IMG/VR virus record: IMGVR_UViG_3300046007_010531
Location: 1-29,348 of that record
Origin: a virus
Length of the DNA stretch: 29,348 nucleotides
Reading direction: 5' to 3' (one strand)
The notes under the pieces are model-generated. The model was not told the origin of the DNA. It worked only from the letters and a program-made list of their open reading frames with translations, and made no database searches. Positions within the stretch are counted from its first letter, which is position 1. Every line of letters starts with the position of its first letter. Of the stretch, positions 14,130-20,659 are shown one piece after another. The position numbers were made by a program, and so were the translations under genes.

Positions 14130-15478
14130 GGTTCACCTTCCGGCTTTCCTCTTCCCACTGGACGCCACTGCTTCGTCTTTGGCGCCGCGCGTCCTTGCTC
14201 CGTGGAAACGGCGTACCGCATCCGCGAGCCGTCCCAGTCCACGTCGATGACGCCGCACTGGCCGTGCCGGTTCTTCGCGCAGATTATCTTGCCATCCGTG
14301 GCAATCCGGCTTTCGCGGTGGACGAAGATGACGTGGTCAGCATCCTCTTCGACCGAGCCGGATTCCCGCAGCATCGCCAGCGTGGGAACCTCGCCCTCGG
14401 CTTGCCGGTTTAACTGGCTCAGCACGATGACCGGCACTTTCAGGTCTTTAGCCATCCGCTTTAGGTCTTTGCAGATCTCGCTCACTTGTTCGCGGCGGTC
14501 CATGCGGCCGTTGGGGTGCTTGATAAAGGTCAGGTAATCAATCACGACCAATCCAAGCCCGTGCCGGGCCTGCGTAATACGCGCGGCGGTCCGAATGTCG
14601 GACACAGTTGCCTTACTTGGCGCAAAAATCGACAAAGGCAGGTCGTGAAAACTGGAAACCGAACTGGAAATCTGCTCTAAGTCACGGTCAGATAAAGACT
14701 TACGTCCACTGCGAAGCCTGCTGATACTGATGCTTGTGTCGTTGGCCACTAAACGGTCGAAAATGTCCACGCCGTCCATTTCCAGCGAAACAAACAGCAC
14801 TGGACGGCCGCGGTTCGCGTTATGCTCGGCAAGCTGGAGCGCGAATGCGGTTTTCCCGACCGATGCCCTTGCCGCCAGGACGGTTAAATCTCCGGCATGG
14901 AAGCCGCCAATCAGGTCGTCCAGCGGCGAAAGGCCGGTAAACGCCTCGACCTTGTGCTCAATCTGCTTGGCCGCAATGCTCATTTCGCCGAGCGCCAAGC
15001 AGTCGTAGATTTTTAGCTCTCGGTTAGCCTTGATTTGCTGCAACTCAGCCTCAATCCAATCAACCGTGTCTTTAACCGGCTCCCTGTTCTGCACCATCTG
15101 CGCCGCCTGCTCTACCACATTGGCAATCTTGAGCAAACGACTCGCATCAATCACCCGCCGGACATGCAGGCGAAAATCCAGCCGGTAAACATCTGCCATC
15201 TCCAGCATGGTTACCAAAGTCGCCTTGGAAATGCCTGACTCCTGAATCGCTCTGGCAGTGTTTGACTCTTGCCACTCTTCGCCAGCCATTCGCAGCAGAA
15301 TAAGCCGCTCGTACAACACGCCAAATTCAGGAGTCTGGAAATCCTCCTTGAGCAGTCGCACCGAGTAAGCCTTGTCCAGCAGCGACGGGTCGAGCAGCGC
15401 GGCCGACAAAACCGCAAGCTCTGAATCTACGGTTTGCTGTTTTTCGCTGCGTTTTGAAATTCGCCGTGTAACGTTCAT
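14117..15478 (-). CDS. dnaB: replicative DNA helicase (DnaB family)
   Basis: The protein has 453 residues, the usual DnaB length. The N-terminal helical domain is about 15-150. The RecA-like ATPase carries Walker A ARASVGKT (203-210), FVSLEM (motif H1a), Walker B VVIDYL (311-316), VIVLSQLNR (motif H3) and LRESGSVEEDADHVIF (about 370-386), with the KNRHG arginine-finger region near 402. The hexamer unwinds the phage fork 5' to 3'. TAGGAGG before ATG 15478 is a strong ribosome site. It follows the initiator gene, as expected for a lambda O/P-like replication pair that brings its own helicase. All key residues are present. Confidence 0.95.
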   Translation of the reverse strand: MNVTRRISKRSEKQQTVDSELAVLSAALLDPSLLDKAYSVRLLKEDFQTPEFGVLYERLILLRMAGEEWQESNTARAIQESGISKATLVTMLEMADVYRLDFRLHVRRVIDASRLLKIANVVEQAAQMVQNREPVKDTVDWIEAELQQIKANRELKIYDCLALGEMSIAAKQIEHKVEAFTGLSPLDDLIGGFHAGDLTVLAARASVGKTAFALQLAEHNANRGRPVLFVSLEMDGVDIFDRLVANDTSISISRLRSGRKSLSDRDLEQISSSVSSFHDLPLSIFAPSKATVSDIRTAARITQARHGLGLVVIDYLTFIKHPNGRMDRREQVSEICKDLKRMAKDLKVPVIVLSQLNRQAEGEVPTLAMLRESGSVEEDADHVIFVHRESRIATDGKIICAKNRHGQCGVIDVDWDGSRMRYAVSTEQGRAAPKTKQWRPVGRGKPEGEPWTG

Positions 15479-15572
15479 ATTTGCCTCCTAACGAGTTTCG
15501 TGCTTTCTTGGCCTCATCAGCCAAACTACCCACCAATCACTTCACAGACGCCGTTTAATCGAATCCCAGGAG

Positions 15573-15586
15573 TAGGTAAAAGCCTA
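15573..15586. promoter_or_regulatory. TAGG-N6-CCTA palindrome (site 9)
   Basis: The spacer is TAAAAG. The TAG of one half-site, read on the minus strand, is the stop codon of the initiator gene. The site lies 95 bases upstream of the DnaB start. Confidence 0.65.
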
Positions 15587-16369
15587 TGCCGACTCCGCAG
15601 GTGTAATCTGGGTCCATCCTTGGTACGGGTCGGCTTTGGGTTTATAGCGCCCGTAGTTGCCCTCCAAAACCCTAGCCAGCGAGTCAGGCCGAATGAACCA
15701 GTCTATGTTTGCTCGCCACCCTCGGTCGTTGTCGCCGAGGCAGAAATCGATCTCGGAAACAGCTTGGCATCCCTCGGCAAAATGCTTTTGCCACCAAGGG
15801 TCTCTCAGGCGGGTGGTAATCATGTCCCGCCGCTTCTTCGTCAGTCTTGGCCGCTGACCCGTGTAGTGCCGCCAACAATCGACCACGTCGCAGGGCTTCC
15901 AACCGGGCTCTTCTGCGACTGCATCGCCGCTCGGTGGTGAATCCGAGGAAGCAGGCGGTTTTTCTTTATCTTCTTTTTCTATTGAGTCTGAGTCTGAGAC
16001 TGGGCTTTCGTTTTGCTTACGTTTTAGCTTTGTGTTTAGCTTTTGTTTAGCTTTGCCGTTAGCTTTTCCTCTTCCGCCCTTTTTTCCGTTTTCACTGCGA
16101 ATTCGCTGCTTTTTTCGCTCTTCCTCCAGCCGCTCGTTAATCCACTGGCCGGGCTCAACTTCCTTGAATTTTAGTTTCAAAACTCGTTCGACTAAAGCTG
16201 AATCAATAGCTGAATTGAAAGCTAAACAAAAGCTAAATGAAAGCTGACCGTGAAGCCAAGAAGCAGCCAGCAAACGGATGTAAATTCCGACCTCGGCCGT
16301 GCTCATCGTCAGCGTTCCACCCAGGAACGAGTCGGGGTAAAAGCTAAAAGCGGGCGATTTCCGCGCCAT
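15584..16369 (-). CDS. phage replication initiator (O-like, DUF1376/YdaU-type N-domain)
   Basis: The protein has 261 residues from ATG 16369, with GGAGG upstream. Residues 1-90 follow the DUF1376/YdaU pattern: SPAFSFYPDSFLGGT, then STAEVGIYIRLLAASWLHG. Residues 85-155 are low-complexity, rich in Lys, Ser and Pro. The C-domain (about 155-245) has WRHYTGQRPRLTKKRRD and GWRANIDWFIRPDSLARVLEG, the usual end of phage initiator or helicase-loader proteins. It should bind the origin and recruit DnaB. The codons for residues 40-58 and 100-117 contain short DNA iterons on helical spacing, so the gene seems to contain its own origin, as in lambda. Confidence 0.85.
   Translation of the reverse strand: MARKSPAFSFYPDSFLGGTLTMSTAEVGIYIRLLAASWLHGQLSFSFCLAFNSAIDSALVERVLKLKFKEVEPGQWINERLEEERKKQRIRSENGKKGGRGKANGKAKQKLNTKLKRKQNESPVSDSDSIEKEDKEKPPASSDSPPSGDAVAEEPGWKPCDVVDCWRHYTGQRPRLTKKRRDMITTRLRDPWWQKHFAEGCQAVSEIDFCLGDNDRGWRANIDWFIRPDSLARVLEGNYGRYKPKADPYQGWTQITPAESA
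16024..16066 (+). repeat. iteron array A, four copies of TTAGCTTT
   Basis: Exact copies begin at 16024, 16036, 16047 and 16059, with steps of 12, 11 and 12 bases, about one helical turn. Confidence 0.8.
16194..16247 (-). repeat. iteron array B, five inverted copies (AAAGCTRA on plus)
   Basis: Copies begin at 16194, 16206 (ATAGCTGA, one mismatch), 16218, 16229 and 16240, with steps of 12, 12, 11 and 11 bases. A further AAAGCTAA is at 16340. The orientation is opposite to array A. Confidence 0.8.
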
Positions 16370-16386
16370 GAAAACCTCCGTGCATG

Positions 16387-16430
16387 AAAAAGCCCGCTCC
16401 GAGCTGGTGACAGGCAGACTCGGGCGGGCT
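16387..16430 (-). terminator. intrinsic terminator in the leader of the replication operon
   Basis: AGCCCGC-t-CCGAG (16391-16403) pairs with CTCGG-GCGGGCT (16419-16430) around a 15-base loop. Read leftward, five to six Us follow. It lies only 18 bases upstream of the initiator ATG. A second perfect hairpin, CGCGGC-TAA-GCCGCG (16435-16449), precedes it in the leftward transcript. It may end the transcript of the 17117 regulator, or act as an attenuator. Confidence 0.7.
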
Positions 16431-16520
16431 GAAACGCGGCTAAGCCGCGAAAAAAGATTGAATTAATGCTGGCTGTCACACCGGCGGGAAAAGTCTAGTG
16501 CGACAGGCCTTTCAAATCAA

Positions 16521-16534
16521 TAGCTTTGTTCCTA
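16521..16534. promoter_or_regulatory. degenerate operator, TAGC-N6-CCTA
   Basis: One mismatch from the palindrome; the spacer is TTTGTT. It lies 37 bases before the XRE gene at 16571, and CCTA runs into TATGAT, a good rightward -10 hexamer. Read leftward, TTGCGA and TATTGA flank it at 16-base spacing, so it may serve divergent promoters. Confidence 0.5.
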
Positions 16535-16570
16535 TGATTCGCAAGTCTAAAGGAATCAAGGACTTACGTT

Positions 16571-16867
16571 ATGGATGTAATTGTTCGTGTCGCGAAAAAT
16601 GTCAGGCTCAAGCGGATTTTGGCCGGCATGACGCAGCAAGAATTGGCCACAAGGATGAGCGACCAAACTGGCAGCCGCTGGGCGCAGCCACAGGTCAGCG
16701 ACATTGAGCACGGAAAAGCCGCTGTAACGCTGATGACACTGGAAAAACTGGCGGCCGCTCTAGAAGTTACCGTTGCTGAATTGATTCAAATTCCGCGGGC
16801 CCGCGACATTGCCAAGCTCGGGAAAAAAGCTGAGCTTATCAGCCGTTCCAGCGAGGCTCGCGGGTAA
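16571..16867 (+). CDS. XRE-family transcription regulator
   Basis: The protein has 98 residues. Residues about 8-68 form an HTH_3 domain: NVRLKRILAGMTQQELATRM, then QVSDIEHGKAAVTLMTLEKLAAAL. No peptidase or dimerisation domain follows, only a 30-residue basic tail, so it is not a LexA-like self-cleaving repressor. It is convergent with, and overlaps by 29 bases, the second XRE gene on the opposite strand. A degenerate copy of the TAGG palindrome lies in its promoter region. It is one of two candidates for the protein that binds these palindromes; which of the two is repressor or antirepressor cannot be told. Confidence 0.85.
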   Translation: MDVIVRVAKNVRLKRILAGMTQQELATRMSDQTGSRWAQPQVSDIEHGKAAVTLMTLEKLAAALEVTVAELIQIPRARDIAKLGKKAELISRSSEARG

Positions 16868-17117
16868 ACAGGACCGCCACAGGCTGCTGAAGCAGTTTGG
16901 CGATTTTTTCGAGCGTTTTTAGCTGAATGTCGCACCTGGCTGTCTCAATAGCCGTGTAAGTTGGCTGAGCCATCTTCATCAATTCAGCCATTTTGGTGGC
17001 AGTAAACCCCATTTCGAGGCGAATTTCGCGAATGTTTTGCACTACCCTTTTGTGCAAATCGCTGATTTTAGACGGTTTTGTGGTCCTTCGGTCCAATCGC
17101 CCGTTTCTGACGGTCAT
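16839..17117 (-). CDS. XRE-family transcription regulator (candidate operator-binding repressor)
   Basis: The protein has 92 residues. A basic N-arm (about 1-22) is followed by an HTH_3 fold: VVQNIREIRLEMGFTATKMAELM, then QPTYTAIETARCDIQLKTLEKIAKLL. A perfect TAGG-N6-CCTA palindrome (17117-17130) covers the ATG and the bases just upstream, the expected place for autorepression. Homodimers of this fold bind 4-6-4 palindromes in lambdoid phages (434 type). No cleavable C-domain is present. It is convergent with the 16571 gene, giving a 29-base antisense overlap that could make the two mutually exclusive (inference). Confidence 0.85.
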   Translation of the reverse strand: MTVRNGRLDRRTTKPSKISDLHKRVVQNIREIRLEMGFTATKMAELMKMAQPTYTAIETARCDIQLKTLEKIAKLLQQPVAVLFTREPRWNG

Positions 17118-17130
17118 AGGTGGTTTCCTA
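17117..17130. promoter_or_regulatory. TAGG-N6-CCTA palindrome (site 10), over an XRE start codon
   Basis: The spacer is TGGTTT. Its first T is the first base of the start codon (complement) of the leftward XRE gene, so binding here would block initiation of that gene's expression. Confidence 0.75.
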
Positions 17131-17172
17131 GTCTATTGACGAAAGAAAACCCACCAACTAGGGTGGGGTGAG

Positions 17173-17262
17173 TGCGGATAATAGGAGTCGAACCTACACG
17201 ACCTTGCGGTCACTAGAACCTGAATCTAGCGTAGGTTAATTCCTATCTTCGATACGACCCGC
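17173..17262 (-). tRNA. tRNA-Leu(CAG)-like element; candidate attP
   Basis: The minus strand folds as a class II tRNA: anticodon arm CTAGA-TTCAGGT-TCTAG (anticodon CAG, Leu), variable arm GACC-GCAA-GGTC, T-arm GTAGG-TTCGACT-CCTAT, and acceptor GCGGGT with ATCCGC (pairing extends to 8 bp with GTGCGGGT). The D-arm region is abnormal: it is longer than usual and contains the TAGG-N6-CCTA palindrome in place of a normal GG loop. A canonical 3' half beside an integrase gene is the usual picture of an attP copied from a host tRNA. It could also be a divergent phage tRNA. Confidence 0.6.
17232..17245. promoter_or_regulatory. TAGG-N6-CCTA palindrome (site 11), in the tRNA-like element
   Basis: The spacer is TTAATT. 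It occupies the D-arm of the tRNA-Leu-like element, 118 bases upstream of the integrase ATG. Confidence 0.6.
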
Positions 17263-17362
17263 ACAGATGGACCGAAAGGAAAGGGTTTTAACCCGCCAGC
17301 AGACGGAGAAGATTGCTGTCCCGCCTCACGGATGCCTACCCTGTTTTAGTGGAGGCTTACCA

Positions 17363-18232
17363 ATGCTTTTGTCTCAGTTTTTGGTTTCCTACTCGCTCCA
17401 GCGCGAACTAACGGAATCGTCCGTCGAACAGTACCGTATCGCCATCAATTGTTTTGATTTGTGGATTGGCCACAAAGCATCAATTGAAGAACTGACCGAT
17501 GACGCGGTGAATCAATTTTTGATTGACTATGGCCGGAACCGAAGACCGCACACCGTCACGTCCAAGCGAAGAAGTCTGCTGGTGCTCTGGCGAGCAATCG
17601 CCGACCAGCATGAAATCACCGCGCCGAAGAGAATCCGAAAAATCAAAACGTCACCAACGCCGCGTGACGTTTGGTCGGCCGAAGACGTGAAGCAAATTGT
17701 TTTGCGTCTTCGGTACAAAACCGGACGACTGCCAAAGATTGGCGTCAGGAGCGGAGATTATTTTGCTGGCCTTGTGCTTGCAGCCTGGGAGACCGGGTTG
17801 AGGCTTGCTGACCTCGTCAACCTGACTCGCGACCACTTGAGCAAGCCCGGCTGGTTTGGCATCACGATGCAGAAGACCCAGCTGCCGCACTGGTGCAAGC
17901 TGCACGACCAAACGCGGCATCTGATTCTTGGCACGTTTGACGACGCGCCGCCTCGGGCGCTGTGCTGGCCAGACTGGGACGCTCGCACTGCAAAAGCTGG
18001 CTACAAGCACCTGCGAGCCGAAATTATGCAAGCTGCCGAGGCTGTTGGCCTATCGGCCAGCGACGGTCCCTTCAAAAAACTGAGGCGGTCGTCAGTCACG
18101 GCAGTTGAAATGATTGCCGCCGGGCAGGGTCAATTTCACGCCGGCCACACCAGCGCGGTGACAACGCAGAGATGGTATCTATCGGACGAGACTCGGCTGA
18201 ACCGGCCAATTCCTCAAGAAATTCCAGTTTAA
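17363..18232 (+). CDS. int: tyrosine recombinase / integrase
   Basis: The protein has 289 residues from ATG 17363, which has GGAGG eight bases upstream. The frame is open back to 17267, but that part has no domain signal. The N-terminal SAM-like core-binding domain is at about 1-85. The catalytic domain carries R147 (ETGLRLADL), K171 (QKTQL), R241 in KKLRRS, H262 (HAGHTS) and the nucleophile Y272 (QRWYL). The first His of the usual H-x-x-R box is Lys. It would insert and excise the phage at the tRNA-derived site next to it. The leader between the element and the ATG has no other gene. Confidence 0.88.
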   Translation: MLLSQFLVSYSLQRELTESSVEQYRIAINCFDLWIGHKASIEELTDDAVNQFLIDYGRNRRPHTVTSKRRSLLVLWRAIADQHEITAPKRIRKIKTSPTPRDVWSAEDVKQIVLRLRYKTGRLPKIGVRSGDYFAGLVLAAWETGLRLADLVNLTRDHLSKPGWFGITMQKTQLPHWCKLHDQTRHLILGTFDDAPPRALCWPDWDARTAKAGYKHLRAEIMQAAEAVGLSASDGPFKKLRRSSVTAVEMIAAGQGQFHAGHTSAVTTQRWYLSDETRLNRPIPQEIPV

Positions 18233-18254
18233 GAAAAAAACCAGTCCGTCTATG

Positions 18255-18284
18255 TTGACCTGGCTATAGGTTCCACCCTATCAT
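18255..18284 (+). promoter_or_regulatory. promoter for csrA with operator in its spacer
   Basis: TTGACC (18255-18260), an 18-base spacer, and TATCAT (18279-18284) form a sigma70-like promoter. The TAGG-N6-CCTA palindrome fills the spacer and overlaps the -10, a classical repressor position. CsrA starts 45 bases later. Confidence 0.65.
18267..18280. promoter_or_regulatory. TAGG-N6-CCTA palindrome (site 12), csrA operator
   Basis: The spacer is TTCCAC. It lies between the -35 and -10 boxes of the csrA/recombination operon promoter. Confidence 0.8.
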
Positions 18285-18328
18285 GCCGAAGTTAATCAGG
18301 GATTTGGTTTTCTTAAGGAGGACAAGAA

Positions 18329-18511
18329 ATGTTGGTTCTTGGTCGTGATGTTGGTGAATCGGTTTTTATCGGTGACGTGGAAGTTGTGGTGCTAAAGCAC
18401 AACGGCAAGAAAATGCGACTTGGCATTCGCGCTCCGAAGGACGTGAAAATCCTTCGAGCCGAACTGGTGGCAAATCCCGCGAGCACCGAAAACGCCGACG
18501 ATTCAAAGTAG
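18329..18511 (+). CDS. csrA: CsrA/RsmA-like RNA-binding translational regulator
   Basis: This 60-residue protein is clearly CsrA: MLVLGRDVGESVFIGDVEV at the start, then NGKKMRLGIRAPKDVKILRAEL. The conserved Leu4 and Arg44-equivalent (ILRAEL) RNA-binding positions are kept. CsrA dimers bind GGA in hairpin loops near ribosome sites and block or alter translation and decay. Ser replaces the usual Ile after GE. AAGGAGG before the ATG is strong. It heads the rightward recombination operon (22 bases before the exonuclease gene) under a promoter carrying the phage palindrome. Phage-borne csrA is known but uncommon; it may retune host or phage mRNAs (inference). Confidence 0.93.
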   Translation: MLVLGRDVGESVFIGDVEVVVLKHNGKKMRLGIRAPKDVKILRAELVANPASTENADDSK

Positions 18512-18532
18512 TTTATTTTTGAGGAGAATTTT

Positions 18533-19405
18533 ATGACAGTGACAGTGCGAGATAGAACAAAGCGAATCGGCGCTTCTGATGCCGGCGCAATCTTGGGCCT
18601 GAGCCCCTACAAAAAACCCTACGAGGTCTGGCTGGAGAAAACCAACCAAGTCGAGCCGTGGGAAGGAAACGAGGCGACCCGGGCCGGGAAAAAGCTGGAG
18701 TCGTTGCTTTTGGAGGAGGCAGAGTTAGACCTGGGCGACCTTGCATGGGACGTGTTTTGCCCGTCTCCCTACGGCGAGCCGATTGCGGCAACCCTCGACG
18801 CACAAGTGATTTCAACCGGCGACGTGGTGGAGTGCAAGACCTCGGGCATGACCGGAGGCCCGGTGGTTGGCTACTGGGGCGAAGAGGAGACGGACCACAT
18901 CCCAGAAGAGTATTTGGTTCAGACCCAGATTCAAATGTACTGCTCAGGGGCCGAGCTTGCGCACGTTTATGCCTATCTCGGCAAAGCAATCAAGTCGGTT
19001 TACCAAGTGCGGTATGACCGCCAGCTGGCCGAGTCAATCGCTGAGACGCTTGCCAAGTGGTGGGAGAAGCATATCGTCGGCGGAATTGCGCCTGACTCAA
19101 CGGGCGCTCTGCCGGACCTGCTTAAGCGAGTGCGAAGGCAACCAGAAAAGATTATCGAGGTTGGCCAGGAATCCACGTTTCAGTTGCGGTCGGTCATTGA
19201 CGATATGGCTCAGGCCAAAGACCGTCGCAAGGAGATTGAGGAGCAAATCGAGCTGATGCAGGGCCAGTTGATTCTTGCTCTCGGTGACGCCGAGGCCGCC
19301 AAGCTTGCTGACGGAACAAGCATTACCTACATGCTGACCAATCGTAAAGGCTACACCGTCGAGCCTAAGTCTTACCGGACCCTGCGAATCAAGGAGCGCA
19401 AGTAA
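18533..19405 (+). CDS. YqaJ-family phage recombination exonuclease
   Basis: The protein has 290 residues and AGGAG before its ATG. The lambda-exonuclease-like YqaJ domain carries IGASDAGAILGLSPYKKPYEVW (about 12-33), AATLDA (Asp, about 85), VVECKT (E-x-K catalytic pair, about 100) and EEYLVQTQIQMYCSGAE (about 125-141). The C-terminal third is a coiled, Glu/Lys-rich region. It resects double-stranded ends to give 3' single strands for the annealase encoded next to it. The stop overlaps the RecT start (TAATG), so the two are coupled as in other exo/annealase pairs. Confidence 0.92.
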   Translation: MTVTVRDRTKRIGASDAGAILGLSPYKKPYEVWLEKTNQVEPWEGNEATRAGKKLESLLLEEAELDLGDLAWDVFCPSPYGEPIAATLDAQVISTGDVVECKTSGMTGGPVVGYWGEEETDHIPEEYLVQTQIQMYCSGAELAHVYAYLGKAIKSVYQVRYDRQLAESIAETLAKWWEKHIVGGIAPDSTGALPDLLKRVRRQPEKIIEVGQESTFQLRSVIDDMAQAKDRRKEIEEQIELMQGQLILALGDAEAAKLADGTSITYMLTNRKGYTVEPKSYRTLRIKERK

Positions 19406-20274
19406 TGAATGCAGTAATTGAAAAACCAAAGCTTCTCAGTGTCATGGCCGCAAGGCTCGGTGTAGAGCCCGAGAATATGCTGCGCATCCTAAAAAACACC
19501 TGCATTAAGCCGACTCGTGGTGGCAAGGAGGCCACCAACGAGGAGGTGCAGGCGTTCTTGATTGTGGCGAATCGCTACGATTTGAACCCGATGACTCGCG
19601 AAATTTTCGCGTTCGAGTCTAACGGGGCAATCATCCCGATTGTTTCAATTGACGGCTGGGCAACGCTCGTTAATCGCAACGAGCATTTTGACGGCTGCGA
19701 CTTTGAGACGGCGCACGGGGCCGACGGGAACCTTCTAAGTATCACTTGCCGTATCTACGACAAGCGGCGGACTCGTCCGATTGCTGTCACTGAGTATCTG
19801 GCCGAGTGCCAGCGACCCAGCCAGCCGTGGCGAACCATGCCGCACCGGATGCTGAGGCACAAGGCTTTCATGCAGGCCGCTCGCCTTGCGTTTGGACTGT
19901 CGGGCATTTACGACGAGGAGGAGGGGCTGCAAATCGCCAAAAACGAAATGCAGGTCGAGTCGCCAAGGATAACCACGGCGGGCACTGCGGGCCTGCGGGA
20001 TAGGCTGCTACCTACTCAGGCACGAGAAGAGCCGGCCCAGGAAAAGCAAGACGAAGCCGTTGAACCGATTGTGGAACACGAACCCGAGGCGGCCAACCAA
20101 AGCAGTTTGTGGGGCGACGAGGCTCCCGACTTTAGCCAACTGTTTTCAACCGCGCAGACCGCAAAAGCGGCGGGCGTCTTGGTCAACCAGCTTGCTGCGG
20201 CCCATCCAGACCACGGCGAGGCGATTGAAAAGGCTTACGAAAGCCGCCTGAAAGATTTCAGGAAGGCAAAGTAG
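19405..20274 (+). CDS. recT: RecT-family single-strand annealing protein
   Basis: The protein has 289 residues. The RecT/Bet core spans about 8-180: VEAFLIVANRYDLNPMTREI-like helix (EVQAFLIVANRYDLNPMTRE), VSIDGWATLVNRNEHFDG, and the PHRMLRHKAFMQAARLAFG helix. The C-terminal 100 residues are acidic and variable, with a short end helix. It coats 3' single strands from the YqaJ exonuclease and anneals them. A TAGG-N6-CCTA palindrome is embedded at the end of the core (codons RLLPT). A clear terminator follows. Confidence 0.92.
   Translation: MNAVIEKPKLLSVMAARLGVEPENMLRILKNTCIKPTRGGKEATNEEVQAFLIVANRYDLNPMTREIFAFESNGAIIPIVSIDGWATLVNRNEHFDGCDFETAHGADGNLLSITCRIYDKRRTRPIAVTEYLAECQRPSQPWRTMPHRMLRHKAFMQAARLAFGLSGIYDEEEGLQIAKNEMQVESPRITTAGTAGLRDRLLPTQAREEPAQEKQDEAVEPIVEHEPEAANQSSLWGDEAPDFSQLFSTAQTAKAAGVLVNQLAAAHPDHGEAIEKAYESRLKDFRKAK
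20001..20014. promoter_or_regulatory. TAGG-N6-CCTA palindrome (site 13), inside recT
   Basis: The spacer is CTGCTA. It is in mid-gene, about 260 bases before the recT stop and not near a start, so it would act as a stoperator rather than a promoter operator. Confidence 0.6.
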
Positions 20275-20315
20275 CAACCAACCCTTGGCGGTACTTACTC
20301 CTTAATCCGCCTCAC

Positions 20316-20344
20316 GACTCGTAGGTCAAGCGAGTCTTTTTTTT
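20316..20344 (+). terminator. rho-independent terminator after recT
   Basis: GACTCG (20316-20321) pairs with CGAGTC (20331-20336) around a 9-base loop, followed by eight Ts. It ends the csrA-exo-recT transcript. Confidence 0.85.
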
Positions 20345-20368
20345 GTCACCCGAAGGGAGTCTAGTGCA

Positions 20369-20659
20369 ATGCTCAGGCAAGGTGAAATTGATTTCGACGG
20401 CCAGACTTACGCAAAAGATTTAGACCAGCAGCGACTGAGCGGCCAGCTGCTCGCAGTGCATTCTCTCATGTCAGACCACCAGTGGCGAACATTGGCAGAA
20501 ATCGTCTGCTTGCTTGGCAAGGGAAGCGAAACCGGCGTTTCCGCCAGGCTTAGAGACCTGCGAAAGCCACGTTTCGGATCGCTGACGGTTGAGAGTCGGA
20601 GGCGGCAGCCTAGCGGTCTTTGGGAGTACCGGATTACGGAGAACGGAAATGCAACTTGA
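20369..20659 (+). CDS. winged-helix-like phage protein
   Basis: This 96-residue protein begins 25 bases after the terminator, with GGGAG upstream. HQWRTLAEIVCLLGKGSETGVSARLRDLRKPRFG and the closing LWEYRIT read like a winged helix: two helices with an ARLRDLR recognition helix, then a beta wing. I recall similar small phage proteins in early regions. It probably binds DNA; the target and role are unknown. Since it lies behind a terminator, it needs its own promoter or read-through. Confidence 0.7.
   Translation: MLRQGEIDFDGQTYAKDLDQQRLSGQLLAVHSLMSDHQWRTLAEIVCLLGKGSETGVSARLRDLRKPRFGSLTVESRRRQPSGLWEYRITENGNAT

Larger units (their letters stand above)
15958..16347. other. candidate phage replication origin
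   Basis: Two oppositely oriented arrays of TTAGCTTT-type iterons (16024-16066 and 16194-16247), one extra copy at 16340-16347, and a flanking pyrimidine-rich AT-rich stretch (about 15958-16020) lie inside the initiator gene. The plan of iterons plus an AT-rich unwinding element in the initiator gene is that of lambdoid origins. Repeat steps of 11-12 bases are not all multiples of three, so they are DNA-level repeats and not just repeated protein sequence. Confidence 0.7.

Noticed and set aside
17182-17196. TAGG-N7-CCTA near site 11
   Set aside because: The spacing is seven, not six, and it is simply the T-arm stem of the tRNA-like element.
17267-17362. longer start of the integrase
   Set aside because: No ribosome site at 17267 and no domain sequence; GGAGG precedes ATG 17363.
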